Of a stretch of DNA of 64,000 bases, positions 7,966-18,112 are shown piece by piece. A program made the translations under genes and the position numbers. This DNA is from Phycisphaerales bacterium (lineage in GTDB: Bacteria > Planctomycetota > Phycisphaerae > Phycisphaerales > UBA1924). The DNA lies in assembly GCA_905339235.1 (NCBI GenBank), contig CAJPFG010000030.1, positions 19,740-83,739 on the forward strand, in the 5' to 3' direction. How positions within the stretch are numbered: the first letter of the stretch is position 1; every line of letters starts with the position of its first letter. The notes beneath the pieces are model-generated. The model was given only the letters and a program-made list of their open reading frames with translations, made no database searches and was not told where the DNA came from.

Positions 7966-10851
7966 TCAGCACGGCGCCCCGTTGACCCGCTGTTCTTCAA
8001 CCTCGATGTCAAAGCCGTTCTCCGCGCCGTCGCCGTTGAGGTCGGCAGAGGCCTGGCAGAAGTTGGAGAAATCGCCGTTGATCGCGGCCTCGGTGGCCTC
8101 GATGTCAAAGCCGTTGATCGCGCCGTCGCAGTTCACGTCGGGATCGCAGCAGACTTCCACCGTAAGCGTCGCGGCGTTGCTCACCGCCTGCGAGCACCCG
8201 TTGGTCGCGACGCAGTCGTACTGGCCCGCGTCGGCGGCCCCGGCGTTCTGGATCTCGAGGGTGTAGGCGGTGGAGCCTGAAATGATGGAGCCCGATCCCG
8301 TCGGCCCGTCGCTCAGGGGTTGGCCATCGTGCTGCCACACATAGGTCAGGTTCGATCCGTTGGCGTGCGCGTACAGGGAGGCGGTCGCTCCCGCGCACGC
8401 CAACTCGTTGTCGGGATGAACGTTGAACTCCGCGGGGTCGCAGACCTCGAACTGCCGCATCATCTCGTTGTCCTCGTGCTCGAGGATGTGGCAGTGGTAG
8501 GCGAAGCGTCCGGGGTAGTCCTCGAAGCGCGCGATCACGCGGGAGATCTGCCAGGGCTTCGCCTGCACGGTGTCCTTCCAGCCGGCCTCGTTGGGGGGCG
8601 GAGCGACGCGCGGGCCGGTGGGGATGACCTGGCCGTCCTGAACCGTGAAGGGCTGGCGGTCGAGGATCTGGAACTGCACGAGGTGCATGTGCATGGGGTG
8701 GGTCATGCCCGAGCGGTTGATCCAGGACCACACTTCCGTCGTGCCCAGCACCGGGAACTCGGTCACGTCGTCCCACATGCCGGCGTTGATGGTCCAGATG
8801 TTGCCGTGCCCGCAGTTGTTGTGGTCCATGGTCTTCTGCAGGTGGAACTCTCGCATCTGCACGGCCTCGGACTCGGGGATGGGCGCGATGGTGTTCAGGG
8901 CCGCCGGGAGCGGGTCCTGATCGCCCGCGACGTTGAGCACGATGAACTTCATGATTTCGGGCAGATCGGGGCCGACACCGCCCGCGGGGAAGGGCGCGGG
9001 GGCGGAGTTGGTCAGGATGATCTGCGTGCCGCCGGAGTAGGACGCGAAGTCGATGACCACGTCGGCGCGCTCGCCGGGGGCGATGATGAGGCTGGACATC
9101 TCGACCGGGGCGGTGAGCAGGCCCTGGTCGGAGGCGATCTGCCAGAACGTGGCGCCGTTGGAGAGCGCCAGGTTGTAGACGCGCGAGTTGGAGCCGTTGA
9201 GGAGGCGGAAGCGGTACTTGCCGCGCTTCACGATCTGGTATGGCCAGACCTTGCCGTTGACGACGGCGAAGTCGCCGAAGAAGTGCTCCATGTACATTTC
9301 GGGATACCGGAGGCTGCCGTCGGGGTTGAAGGAGCGGTCCTGGATGACGATGGGAACTTCGAACTCGCCGCGGGGAATGTTGAGGGCGTCCTCGTTCGCG
9401 TCGCGCAGCAGATAGAAACCGGCAAGCCCCATGTAGACGTTGAGGCGGGTGATGCCCAGGCCGTGGTCGTGGTACCACAGCGTCGCGGCCTGTTGCGAGT
9501 TGGGATAGGTGAAGATGGGCGATTGCTGCCCGGGTGGGAAGGCCAAGTCGGGCTGACCGTCGAAGTCAGCCGGGACGTGCCCGCCGTGGAGGTGAACGGA
9601 AGTGACGGGGACCGAGCCGTTCTGGTCCGGGCCGTGGATGCAGGTGTCCACCGGCAGGTAGTGCGTGGTGCGGAGTTGGCCGGTGGCCAGGTCGCGGAGG
9701 TCGTTGGTCCAGGTGACGGTGACGGGCTGGCCGGTATGGGCCTCGATGGTGCGGGCGGGGAATGTGCCGTTGTAGCCCCAGACGCGGGTGGGCGGGAGGT
9801 CGCGATGGAGTTGCTGCTCGAACTCGCTCATCGTGATGTCGTAATGGGCCGCCCCGCCGGGGACGCCGGTGGTGGGCTGCATCACCGGCGGAACGGGGAG
9901 GGCATCGACGAAGGGCGTGAGCGGGATGGGACAGGAGATCATGCCGCAGTCGGTGCCGTCGCCGTTGTAGGTGCCGCCCTGGGTGGCGCAGTCCGCGGCT
10001 GTCGTGATGCTGCAATAGCCGGTGGACAGGCAGCACGCACCCGTGGGAGGGGAGCACGGATCGGGCGAGCAGGTGGTGCCCGAGCCCTGAAACGTGCCGC
10101 CCTGCGTGGTGCAATCGGCGCTGGTGGTGATGATGCAGCCGGTGCCGGATACGCAGCAGGCGCCGGTGCTGCCGGAGGGCGGAGTGAAGGTGACGGTGAG
10201 GGTGGGCCGCTTGGCCTCGTCGGGGTGCTGGCGGCTGTTAAATCGCTTGGAGGTTGGCGAGGTGGTCTCGTCGCCCAGGAGAATCCAGCCCTGGTTGAGG
10301 GCCGGGCTGTTCACCCAGGCCTGCACGTCGGCGGTGAGCGAAGGGTCGTTCCAGGTATAGGGGCCGAAGTTGAACCCGACGATGGCCATGGCGCTGGGGA
10401 GGGCGACGAAGTCGCCGCCTTGGGTGGTCCACATCGAGGAGAAGTAGTGGTTGAACATCCACGTGGCATCGTCGGTCTGGGCCGGTCCGCCGCCCCCGCC
10501 GTTGCCGTCGCCGATGGAGGCCCCCTCACCCCACGAACTGGTGAGGCGATGGGCATGGACGTGGAACTCGTCGGACGATGTTCGTGAGAGATGGAGAGTG
10601 AGCGTCGCGTCGGTGACGGTCGAGCCGGCGGGAATGCCGGAGAGGTCGAACCGCACCAGGGCGCGGCGGGCGAAGTTGCCCATGTTCTTGCCGGCGAACA
10701 GCGAATCGCCCATGCCGTTGCTGAGCGCGCCGGACTCCTCGTAGATCGAGGTATCGGCCGCGGCCTGGAGGACGACGACATCGGCGGAGGCGGCGCCGGC
10801 GGCAAGGCCGGCGGCGAAGATCGCGGCGAAGGTTTGGAGCGTCACACGCAT
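7966..10851 (-). CDS. Secreted multicopper oxidase mosaic with dockerin
   Basis: 961 residues from the ATG at 10851 (MRVTLQ...). Order: signal peptide (1-23); a DNRLRE-like beta domain (about 24-223); two cysteine-rich repeats starting GACC and containing ITT..DC..QGGT (231-308); a CotA/bilirubin-oxidase-type multicopper oxidase (about 310-805); an Ig-like domain; a form B dockerin (from Cys902). All copper ligands are present: HLH (His420, 422), HDH (461, 463), HPMHMH (718, 721, 723) and HCHILEHEDNEM (His786, Cys787, His788, 792, Met797). An active laccase-like enzyme is therefore expected; the substrate is unknown. The first dockerin helix reads ATEAAI, a slight departure from ATEQAV. In-frame TTG starts lie 9-12 bases upstream near AGGAAAGG, so the start may be up to four codons longer. 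Confidence 0.92.
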   Translation of the reverse strand: MRVTLQTFAAIFAAGLAAGAASADVVVLQAAADTSIYEESGALSNGMGDSLFAGKNMGNFARRALVRFDLSGIPAGSTVTDATLTLHLSRTSSDEFHVHAHRLTSSWGEGASIGDGNGGGGGPAQTDDATWMFNHYFSSMWTTQGGDFVALPSAMAIVGFNFGPYTWNDPSLTADVQAWVNSPALNQGWILLGDETTSPTSKRFNSRQHPDEAKRPTLTVTFTPPSGSTGACCVSGTGCIITTSADCTTQGGTFQGSGTTCSPDPCSPPTGACCLSTGYCSITTAADCATQGGTYNGDGTDCGMISCPIPLTPFVDALPVPPVMQPTTGVPGGAAHYDITMSEFEQQLHRDLPPTRVWGYNGTFPARTIEAHTGQPVTVTWTNDLRDLATGQLRTTHYLPVDTCIHGPDQNGSVPVTSVHLHGGHVPADFDGQPDLAFPPGQQSPIFTYPNSQQAATLWYHDHGLGITRLNVYMGLAGFYLLRDANEDALNIPRGEFEVPIVIQDRSFNPDGSLRYPEMYMEHFFGDFAVVNGKVWPYQIVKRGKYRFRLLNGSNSRVYNLALSNGATFWQIASDQGLLTAPVEMSSLIIAPGERADVVIDFASYSGGTQIILTNSAPAPFPAGGVGPDLPEIMKFIVLNVAGDQDPLPAALNTIAPIPESEAVQMREFHLQKTMDHNNCGHGNIWTINAGMWDDVTEFPVLGTTEVWSWINRSGMTHPMHMHLVQFQILDRQPFTVQDGQVIPTGPRVAPPPNEAGWKDTVQAKPWQISRVIARFEDYPGRFAYHCHILEHEDNEMMRQFEVCDPAEFNVHPDNELACAGATASLYAHANGSNLTYVWQHDGQPLSDGPTGSGSIISGSTAYTLEIQNAGAADAGQYDCVATNGCSQAVSNAATLTVEVCCDPDVNCDGAINGFDIEATEAAINGDFSNFCQASADLNGDGAENGFDIEVEEQRVNGAPC

Positions 10852-11170
10852 CACTTTCAACAACCTTTCCTGAGCGCCGCGGCGGGCGCAAATAGAGCGT
10901 TGGTCCGTCGGCGCTTCTGACCCGAGGCGGAAAGACTACATATCGAATCGTTCACACGATCCCTCTCGACACGATGGCCTGGCCGTGTGAAACGACCGGC
11001 CGATGAACAGTACCACACGAACGGTGAACTCCCAACAAGACCCGAGATGCCCGAGAACATCCGCAAAAAGGGCGGGGAAGTTGCCGGAGATTCTGACGAA
11101 GTCCCGTTCGGGTTATTTTGGACTTTCTAGTCCACAATCGGTCCGACGACAGGGAAAACCCCCGGAAGAC
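10852..11170. other. Intergenic region, 319 bases
   Basis: Less GC-rich than its surroundings. It contains the upstream region of the multicopper oxidase gene and the downstream region of the dockerin gene ending at 11171. A small hairpin TGGACT-TTCT-AGTCCA lies at 11119-11134, 36 bases past that stop, without a T-tract on the relevant strand. No gene seen. Confidence 0.4.
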
Positions 11171-12838
11171 TCAGCACGGCGCCCCGTTGACCCATTGCTC
11201 CTCGGTCTCGATATCGAATCCGTTCTCCGCGCCGTCGCCGTTGAGGTCGGCGGAGGACTGGCAGAAGTTGGAAAAGTCGCCGTTCACGGCCTGTTCCGTG
11301 GCCTCGATGTCGAAGCCATTGATGGCCCCGTCGCAGTTCACGTCTGGGTCGCAGGAGGGCGGCAGGGGGCGCAGGTAAACCACACCGCGGGCATTGGGGC
11401 CGCCCAGGGCGGTGATCTGCGCGTCGGTCATGGCCTCGTCGGTGTACAGGAGATTGGCGAGGTAGAAGGTCTCGCCGCGGCCCTGGAGGTCGGAGAAGAA
11501 GCAGACCGTGGAAGCCATAGGAGCGAGCGTGCTGTTGGGGGCCTGGGCCCAGGGGCTGGGGAACTGGCCCCACCCGTTCCAGGTGGCCGGCGCGACCGGA
11601 GTGCCCTGCGGGTTGGCCGAGGAAACATCCCCCCAGCGGGGGTCGGTGGACTTGGTGGAGGCGTAGACCCAGTCGCCGCTGGTGGTGCCGGCGAGGGAGC
11701 CATTCACGAACACGCGGCCCACCTTGGTCCGGTAGCCATCGCTGGATAGCGCCAGGCGGAACCACTGGCCGGGCTGGACCCCGGGGAGGGGGATGTAGTT
11801 GGCGAAGGGGACCTGGTAGCCAAAGACGGTCTGGCCGTTGACCACGCGGATCCAGGCATCGGCGGAGGAGTCGTTGTTGTGATTGTCTTCAAGGAGGCAG
11901 GCCGCGAACTCGCTGGACCACGACGACGCCGGGATGAGGATGTCCCAGACGAGGGTCCATTGGCCGTTGCGGTCTTCGGGCCAGTAGTCGCGGGTGTTGG
12001 GCCAGAACGCGATGCCGATGCCGCGGGACTTGGCCTGGTTGGTAGGGTCGGCGAGGTTGCGGGGCGGGCTGACGCGGTAGACCGTGTCGTCCTCGCCATT
12101 GATCGGCGGCAGGCCGAAGGAGGCTGTGGTGCCGAAGGCGGACTGTGACTGCGTGACGTTCTGGGGAGTGGGCGGGTTGGGGTAGATGTTCTCCTGGCCG
12201 GGCCCGCCGAGGATGGGGCCGAAGGCGGAGTCGTCGAGGTAGCGGGCCCGGCCGGGGCCGGAGGCGGGCGCGAGGCCGGATTGGCGGACGGAGAGGAGAT
12301 CGCCGTCGAGGTGGAGTTCGGTGATCTGCGCGGGGGGAGGAGTGAAGGTGTTGAAGAGGCCGCCGCCGGAGACGACGTTGATGCCCAGGCCGAAAGGCTT
12401 CTGGATGTTGCGGATGGCGGACTGGCCGCGCCGGTCGGCGAGAATGGACTGCTCGAATGTGAGCGAGATGTTGAGGCCGGAGAAGGTGCCGGCGATCGTC
12501 TCGCTGTCGAGCGTGACCGGCACGGAGGCCCCCGGGTTGCGGACAGCGCCGTAGAGGGTGCGCTGCGAGCCGGGCAGGAAGCCGTTGAGGACATCGCCCA
12601 GGGGCGTATCGGCGGGGATGATGATGATGCCGAGGAAGCCGGTGCCGCGGACGATGGGGTTGAAGGAGAAGGTGTACCCGGGCGCGGCGTCGATGGTGCC
12701 GGTGCTGGTGCGGACGATGTCGGGAGGATTGGTCGAAAGCGAGGAGATGCTCGCACCCGAGCAATCGACGAAGACGGATGGCTGGGCGAGGGCGAGCGAG
12801 GGGAGACTGGCGAGGGCGATCACGGCGATCGTGCGCAT
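11171..12838 (-). CDS. Secreted dockerin protein, concanavalin-like fold suspected
   Basis: 555 residues. Signal peptide 1-18 (ends LALAQ), then about 470 residues without a recognised family. The second half ([43 protein letters not shown]) reads like a LamG/concanavalin-type jelly roll, as often annotated in planctomycete secreted proteins. A form B dockerin closes it, with EEQW where all other form B copies have EEQR. The ATG is preceded by AAGGAG at five bases. It is divergent from the prepilin-like gene at 12950, with 111 bases between the starts. No catalytic motif found. Confidence 0.85.
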   Translation of the reverse strand: MRTIAVIALASLPSLALAQPSVFVDCSGASISSLSTNPPDIVRTSTGTIDAAPGYTFSFNPIVRGTGFLGIIIIPADTPLGDVLNGFLPGSQRTLYGAVRNPGASVPVTLDSETIAGTFSGLNISLTFEQSILADRRGQSAIRNIQKPFGLGINVVSGGGLFNTFTPPPAQITELHLDGDLLSVRQSGLAPASGPGRARYLDDSAFGPILGGPGQENIYPNPPTPQNVTQSQSAFGTTASFGLPPINGEDDTVYRVSPPRNLADPTNQAKSRGIGIAFWPNTRDYWPEDRNGQWTLVWDILIPASSWSSEFAACLLEDNHNNDSSADAWIRVVNGQTVFGYQVPFANYIPLPGVQPGQWFRLALSSDGYRTKVGRVFVNGSLAGTTSGDWVYASTKSTDPRWGDVSSANPQGTPVAPATWNGWGQFPSPWAQAPNSTLAPMASTVCFFSDLQGRGETFYLANLLYTDEAMTDAQITALGGPNARGVVYLRPLPPSCDPDVNCDGAINGFDIEATEQAVNGDFSNFCQSSADLNGDGAENGFDIETEEQWVNGAPC

Positions 12839-12949
12839 GGCGGCTCCTTGGAAAGCGGGCTTACAGCGTACCTTCTGGTCGTGCGGTGTCCAGCGAAATC
12901 ACGGTCGCGGGTGGGGCGGAAGTCCGTTAGACTGCTCGCGGAGAAACCG

Positions 12950-13873
12950 ATGACGACCACCCATCGAGAGCCTGAGCGTTTCAGCGTCCTGCGCTGGGGG
13001 TTCACGCTGATCGAGTTGCTGGTCGTCATCGCGGTGATCGCGCTGCTGATCGGGATTCTGCTGCCGGCGCTGGGGCGGGCGCGGGAGACCTCGAAGCGGA
13101 CCAAGTGCCTCTCGAACACGCGGCAGATGGCCATGGCGTGCATGATGTACTCCAACGAGGTCCGTGCAGGGTACTTCATCCCGGCGTACTTCGACTGGGA
13201 GGACAACATCGGGTGGCTGTTCCCCGACTACATCTCGTCGTACGGCGTGGCGATCTGCCCGAGCACGCGAAATCGGGTCCGCGAGAACCTGACGCTGAGC
13301 GAGGACAGCGGGGAGCCGGTGCAGCAGATCTACGGGCGTGAGTTCATCCGCGACACCTACTGGGCGGCGCGGGACCGGGATGACGACGCGGGCGGGCACA
13401 GTTACGAGATCCGGGCGTGGTTCACGGCGGGGAAGTACCTGGACGGGACGGTGGTGTTCATGCCGCCGACCACATCGATCGGCGATCAACTCGGTTGGAA
13501 CCGCGGAGACCTGGATGCGCCGTTCCAGATGTTCTCCCGCAACGCGCTGAAGACGCACAAGCGGCTGCTCTTTCCCGACAAGTGCTACCTGGTGCTCGAC
13601 AACGACAACGACCAGTCGGTGGTGCCGGGGATCGGGAGGCCCGACGGGATCAACAACTACCCGGACCCGTGGAACAACCACGGCAAGGACGGGTACAACG
13701 TCGCGTTCTGCGACGGGCACGCGAAGTTCGTCGTTCCGGGGCAGGGGATGATCCGCATGTACCTGGACTCGTGGGACTCTCCGCCCTCCAACTACACGTT
13801 GGTCTCGCCGTATCGCGAGAGAGCGTTCAGCGTCATGGGGCAGTCGGTGCCGGAGTATTTCGAGCAGCCGTAG
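12950..13873 (+). CDS. Prepilin-like protein with N-terminal cleavage/methylation motif
   Basis: 307 residues from the ATG at 12950. The frame is open much further upstream, but that part overlaps the divergent dockerin gene and looks non-coding. The type IV prepilin motif is clear: [12 protein letters not shown] at about 16-27, with the conserved Glu at +5 after the Gly-Phe cleavage site, followed by a hydrophobic stretch to about 37. The C-terminal part has the planctomycete H-X9-DG style ending ([13 protein letters not shown] near 258). Likely a pseudopilin-like surface protein processed by a prepilin peptidase and possibly handled by the secretion system at the left end. Its 3' end overlaps the convergent kinase gene by 41 bases. 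Confidence 0.85.
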   Translation: MTTTHREPERFSVLRWGFTLIELLVVIAVIALLIGILLPALGRARETSKRTKCLSNTRQMAMACMMYSNEVRAGYFIPAYFDWEDNIGWLFPDYISSYGVAICPSTRNRVRENLTLSEDSGEPVQQIYGREFIRDTYWAARDRDDDAGGHSYEIRAWFTAGKYLDGTVVFMPPTTSIGDQLGWNRGDLDAPFQMFSRNALKTHKRLLFPDKCYLVLDNDNDQSVVPGIGRPDGINNYPDPWNNHGKDGYNVAFCDGHAKFVVPGQGMIRMYLDSWDSPPSNYTLVSPYRERAFSVMGQSVPEYFEQP

Positions 13874-15002
13874 GGCATCGCTCGGAGGCATCGGGGGCGG
13901 TCTGAGGGCGGGGGCGAAATGTGTGGAGACACTTGAGGCGCAGCGCGGAGGTCGCGCGGTACGCGGCCGCGCGTCGGAGCAGTTCACGCGACGGCCCGTA
14001 GCCATCAAGGAAGGCCGACGCGTGTTGGGCGAGCGCGGCGGGGCTCGCGGCGTTCTGTTTCGCGGCGAGGTCGAGGTGGGCGAGGACGTTGCCCAGATCG
14101 AGCGCGGGCTCGCCGATGGAGAGGGTGTCGAAGTCGATGATGCCGACCCGTCCGGCGAGGGAGATCAGCACCTGGCGCTCGTGAAAATCGCGGTGGATAA
14201 GACAATACGGCACAGGCCCGCGGGCGAGATCGGAGAGGAGATCGTCGCAGGAATCGGCATCGGCCTGTGAAATTAGCGCGTAGTCGAGGGCGTTGCGGAC
14301 CCAGCGGCGGAGGACGCGTGCCTCGGCCGCGGCGTCGTGAACGGGGATTCCGGCGGTCTCGGGCGTGGCGTCGTGAAGTTCGCGGAGCGCGTGGCCGACG
14401 TCGCGGGAGACATCGGACGAGCGGCCCTGCGTGATGCACTCCCGCCAGGAGTGACCGGAGAGGGCCGACCAGGCGAGGCGGCCTTCGGCGGGGATGCAGT
14501 CGAGCAGTTCGGGCACGTCAAAGCGGCGGCGGGGCAGGGCCCAGACTCGGCGGCCCATTTCCATGGCCGCGCGGGTGTGCGAGTCGGAGCGGGTGAACTT
14601 GATGAATCGCCCGTCCGGACCGAGGGCGACGGCGCGGCGTTCGACGCGATGCGAAATGAGCGTCGCGGGCTGATCACGAAGGAAGTGTGCGAGCGCGGGA
14701 ATCTCACGGTCGGCGCCGCCCGGCTGGACGAGGATCCGCTCGGAGCCGGCGCGGGTGATACCGACGACGGCGTGCGGGGCCGCGGCGGCGGTCTGACCGA
14801 GGACACGCGCGAGCACTCGCTGGTCGCCGGCCCATTGGGCGGCCACGATCCGGCCTTGGGGAGTGGCGTACTCGAGCAGTAGGCGGTTCTCGTCGCGGGG
14901 CCAGGCGCGGCGGAGGATGAGTCTGTGCGCGCCGATCGCGCCGGCAAGGGGGTCGGGCAGCGTGGCATGGGCGAGGAGGTTGGGCAGGTCACGCGGGATC
15001 AA
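13833..15002 (-). CDS. APH/maltokinase-like phosphotransferase, last gene of the glycoconjugate operon
   Basis: 389 residues from a TTG at 15002, chosen because GGAGG lies six bases upstream; a GTG at 15056 is the longer alternative. The kinase C-lobe is clear: [10 protein letters not shown] at 270-279 (catalytic Asp272) and IIDFD at 288-292 (metal-binding Asp290). Where aminoglycoside kinases have Asn, this protein has Gln277, as in maltokinase-type members. The N-terminal half holds two kinase N-lobe-like stretches (around 27-57 and 118-137). The substrate is probably a small molecule or sugar. The start overlaps the end of the preceding kinase gene by 14 bases, and the 3' end overlaps the convergent prepilin gene. 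Confidence 0.8.
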   Translation of the reverse strand: MIPRDLPNLLAHATLPDPLAGAIGAHRLILRRAWPRDENRLLLEYATPQGRIVAAQWAGDQRVLARVLGQTAAAAPHAVVGITRAGSERILVQPGGADREIPALAHFLRDQPATLISHRVERRAVALGPDGRFIKFTRSDSHTRAAMEMGRRVWALPRRRFDVPELLDCIPAEGRLAWSALSGHSWRECITQGRSSDVSRDVGHALRELHDATPETAGIPVHDAAAEARVLRRWVRNALDYALISQADADSCDDLLSDLARGPVPYCLIHRDFHERQVLISLAGRVGIIDFDTLSIGEPALDLGNVLAHLDLAAKQNAASPAALAQHASAFLDGYGPSRELLRRAAAYRATSALRLKCLHTFRPRPQTAPDASERCPTAARNTPAPTAP

Positions 15003-16278
15003 GGAGAACCTCCGCGCGAGTGAGGATCGCTTCGAGGAGTTCGGGCCAGTCGGCACGGCGGGTGCGGAAGGGCTCCGGGGCCAGTCGCATCAACGCGAAT
15101 GCAGTGGCCGGGCGAGTTCGCACGTGAATGCCGGCTTGTGTGGGCGCGCCCGCGCCGAAGTAACCTTGCACCAGGCTGTCGGCGCATGCGCCCGGGGCGG
15201 TTGGGGGCGCTTCGCCCAGGAGCGCGAGCAGTTCGACGTTTGCGATGAAGTTGCCCAGGTCGAGATCGGCAGGGCCACGGCCGGCGCGGTCGAAGTCGAG
15301 GATCGCCACGGCGGCTTCGGACAGCAGGACTTGCCCGGGTGAGAAATCGCCGTGGAGGGGCGAGAGTTGCGCGGGGGCGACCCAGTCTTCGAGCCGCGAG
15401 GCGAGGCGATGAAGACGTGAGATCGCGTTCGGGGCGATGGCGTGGATGGCCGCGATCGATTCGGCGAGGATTTCGGCCAGGCGCGTCGGGGCGTAGGCAT
15501 CGGGCACGAGGGCGGGCTGGTGGTGGAGCATCGCGAGCGCTTCACCGACTCGGGCGCACGAATGAGAAAGGCCCTCGGAGCGGGTGTGGAGGTCGATGGG
15601 GCGACCGCGGAGCCACTCCCATGCGGCGACGCCGCGGCGCGCGTAACCACCGAGGAACCGTGCGAGTTGGAGAGAGCCGCGAGGCTCGAACGCACGGGCG
15701 CCGGCAATCGCGGGGCCGGCGTTGGCGGGCGCGTAGGCCTTGATGAAGAACGATTCGCCGTCGGCGGCGGTCGCTCGCCCGGCGAAGCGGCGTTCGGGCT
15801 TGTAGCGGAGTTGCTCGAGGGGCCCAAAGTCTCGGCCGCGGAGGTCTTTCGATGCCTTGCCGAGCAGCCTTGAGAGTTCGGCGGGATCGTGCAGGCGCGG
15901 CAGCACGTCCAGTTCGTGGTCGTTGGGAAACGTGAAGAGCGTGAGCGGCGGATCGTCAACCGCGAAGATGCCGGGGCCGAGGGGGCCGCTCCAGGCGGGT
16001 TGCCGGACCGCGTTGTCGATCTTCACCGAAGCGGCGTCGCCGGCGTGGGTGCGCGCATACACGGCGAGGGGCGATGCGCGGCCAGCGATCTGGAGTTCGT
16101 ATGCGACGAGGCAACTTGTCGCGGGTTTATAGCGGAGGTACGTGGGCGTGGCGTGGGTGACGGATACCCCGCTGCGGCGCGTGACAATGGCCGCGAGGGC
16201 CTCGGGGTCGAGGAGCGTCGCAAGGGCGGAGAGCGCCGGCTCACGCGCGACCAGGCGTGCATCACCCGGGCAGAGCAT
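14989..16278 (-). CDS. APH/maltokinase-like phosphotransferase, fifth gene of the glycoconjugate operon
   Basis: 429 residues from the ATG at 16278, supported by GAGGGAG six bases upstream inside the end of the ABC gene. Catalytic loop HGDFSPGQVL (309-318; Asp311, Gln316) and ILDFD (326-330; metal Asp328) mark the APH-like fold. The motif L-R-Y-K-P occurs twice (about 48-52 and 157-161), each followed by a strand resembling the kinase ATP-lobe, so the N-lobe may be duplicated. It overlaps the ABC gene by 17 bases and the next kinase gene by 14. It is paralogous to that next gene but clearly diverged. Substrate unknown. Confidence 0.82.
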   Translation of the reverse strand: MLCPGDARLVAREPALSALATLLDPEALAAIVTRRSGVSVTHATPTYLRYKPATSCLVAYELQIAGRASPLAVYARTHAGDAASVKIDNAVRQPAWSGPLGPGIFAVDDPPLTLFTFPNDHELDVLPRLHDPAELSRLLGKASKDLRGRDFGPLEQLRYKPERRFAGRATAADGESFFIKAYAPANAGPAIAGARAFEPRGSLQLARFLGGYARRGVAAWEWLRGRPIDLHTRSEGLSHSCARVGEALAMLHHQPALVPDAYAPTRLAEILAESIAAIHAIAPNAISRLHRLASRLEDWVAPAQLSPLHGDFSPGQVLLSEAAVAILDFDRAGRGPADLDLGNFIANVELLALLGEAPPTAPGACADSLVQGYFGAGAPTQAGIHVRTRPATAFALMRLAPEPFRTRRADWPELLEAILTRAEVLLDPA

Positions 16279-18112
16279 CGGCGGCTCCCTCGCTGACGGC
16301 CAAGTGGGATTGGGCTGCTTGAAGGGCGAACATCGCGGCATAGCGACCGCCAAGGGCGATGAGCGACTCGTGGGTTCCGTGCTCGACGACCCGACCACGC
16401 TCGATGTACAAGACCTGATCGGCATCGACGGCAACGCCGAGGTCGTGCGAGATGAGGAGTGTCAGTCGGCCCTCACCCAGGCGCGAGAGCGCCCGGGAGA
16501 CGAGTGAGCGCGAGCGATTGTCGAGCCCACTGGTGGGTTCGTCGAGGATGAGGACCGGAGCGTCACGGACGGCGGCGCGGGCGAGGGCGATGCGGCGGCG
16601 CTGTCCGCCGGAGAGGGTGTCACCCCGCTCGCCGATGACGCTGTCGAGACCATCGGGAAGATCACGGATGAACTCGCGGGCGCCGGCGAGTTCGCACGCC
16701 GCGGCTGTCTCGGCGTCGGTCGCGGCGGGGTTTCCGCAGAGGATGTTCTCGCGGATGCTCATGTGGAACAGGGTGTTCTCCTGGGGGACAAGGGCGATCC
16801 GACGGCGAAGCGTGCCCACGGAATACCCGCGGAGGTCTCTTCCGTTGAGCAGGACGCGGCCCTGGGTCGGGTCGTAGAGGCGGAGCATGAGTCCGGCGAT
16901 CGTGGATTTTCCCGCACCCGACGGTCCGACAAGCGCGATCTTCTCGCCCATGCGGGCGGTGAGGCTGAAGCCGGTCAGCACCGGGACTCCGGGCGTGTAC
17001 TCAAAGGACACGTCCTCGAAGCGGACCTCATGCACGTCGGGGGGCGCGGGCGCGGCGTGAGGCGGATCGGTGATCTCGGGCGCGATGTCGAACACCTCGG
17101 CCACGCGTTCGGCCGAGGCGGAGGCCTTGGAGACCCGCCCGGCGTACTTGGCCATGTCGCGGAGGGGGCGGAAGGCGCTGCGGAGGTAGGCGAGAAACAC
17201 GATGAGATCACCGGGGCTGATGTGACCTTCGCGGGCGAGGGCCACGCCGCGCCAGAGTACGGCGGCGGTGACCAGCCCGATGACGCAATCCACGCCGCGC
17301 TCGAGTCGGGCGGAAAGGCGGGCGGTCTTGACCCCCTCGGCGAGCGATCCCTGGTTGTTGCGCGCGAAGATCCGGGAGATTCGATCTTCGATGCCCAGCG
17401 CCTGAACGGTGCGGATAGCGGCGAGGCCCTCGGCGGCGATGGCGCCGGTGTCGCCCTCGCGCTTTCGCTGGCGGCGCGCCGCATCGCGGATGCGGCGGCC
17501 CATTCGCGTGGTGATGAGCACCAGGAGCGGGAGCAGAGCCGCGGCGAGCAGCCCGAGTTGCCAGTTCATCACGAGCATGAGGACCAGCATGCCCAGGAGC
17601 GTGAGCGAGTGAACGAACAGCGGAACGACCGCGGTGACGGCGACTTCCTGCAGCCGTCCGACATCGCCAACGACGCGGGTAAGCAGGTCGCCGGTGCGCG
17701 CCCTGGCGTGGAATCGCAGCGACAGGCGCTGCATGTGGGCGAAAAGGTCCGACCGCACCCGGGTCAGGACGCGATTCCCGACGAGGGCGAAGGCGACGGA
17801 GTTGGCGTAGGCCGCGCCGGCGCGGAGCACAGCCAATGTCACGACGCACGCCACCACGACTCCCATCATCGTCGCGGGACCGAGATCGGGGGGCAGCAGG
17901 CGATCCAATGCGGGGGAGGATCGTGCGCCGAGGACACGATCGAAGACGATCTTGAGCGGCCAGGGTTCGGCGAGTCGGAGCGCGATCTCGGCGAGCATGC
18001 CGACGACCCCCACCACGGTGAGTGCGGCGTACCCGCGCAGGTAGGGCCTGAAGCGCGCGCCACCGCGGGCGAGCGAGCGGAATGAGTCGCGGACTGGGGC
18101 GAGCACGCTCAA
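16262..18112 (-). CDS. ABC exporter, half-size, of the glycoconjugate operon
   Basis: 616 residues. Six membrane segments lie between about 28 and 300, then a nucleotide-binding domain with Walker A GPSGAGKST (396-404), Q-loop Gln444, signature LSGGQ (500-504), Walker B LILDEPTSGLD (from 521) and His556. It belongs to the MsbA-like multidrug/lipid exporters. The start is a TTG whose last two bases overlap the TGA of the glycosyltransferase upstream (TTGA), with a GGAG eight bases ahead inside that gene, so translation is coupled. Neighbouring glycosyltransferases suggest a glycolipid or sugar-modified small molecule as cargo. Confidence 0.88.
   Translation of the reverse strand: MSVLAPVRDSFRSLARGGARFRPYLRGYAALTVVGVVGMLAEIALRLAEPWPLKIVFDRVLGARSSPALDRLLPPDLGPATMMGVVVACVVTLAVLRAGAAYANSVAFALVGNRVLTRVRSDLFAHMQRLSLRFHARARTGDLLTRVVGDVGRLQEVAVTAVVPLFVHSLTLLGMLVLMLVMNWQLGLLAAALLPLLVLITTRMGRRIRDAARRQRKREGDTGAIAAEGLAAIRTVQALGIEDRISRIFARNNQGSLAEGVKTARLSARLERGVDCVIGLVTAAVLWRGVALAREGHISPGDLIVFLAYLRSAFRPLRDMAKYAGRVSKASASAERVAEVFDIAPEITDPPHAAPAPPDVHEVRFEDVSFEYTPGVPVLTGFSLTARMGEKIALVGPSGAGKSTIAGLMLRLYDPTQGRVLLNGRDLRGYSVGTLRRRIALVPQENTLFHMSIRENILCGNPAATDAETAAACELAGAREFIRDLPDGLDSVIGERGDTLSGGQRRRIALARAAVRDAPVLILDEPTSGLDNRSRSLVSRALSRLGEGRLTLLISHDLGVAVDADQVLYIERGRVVEHGTHESLIALGGRYAAMFALQAAQSHLAVSEGAADALPG

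Noticed and set aside
11119..11134. TGGACT-TTCT-AGTCCA hairpin as a terminator
   Set aside because: Only six base pairs and no T-tract in the direction of the gene ending at 11171.
12281..12949. 223 extra N-terminal codons of the prepilin-like gene at 12950
   Set aside because: They lie opposite the divergent dockerin gene and lack a signal; the prepilin motif must be near the N-terminus, which fits the ATG at 12950.
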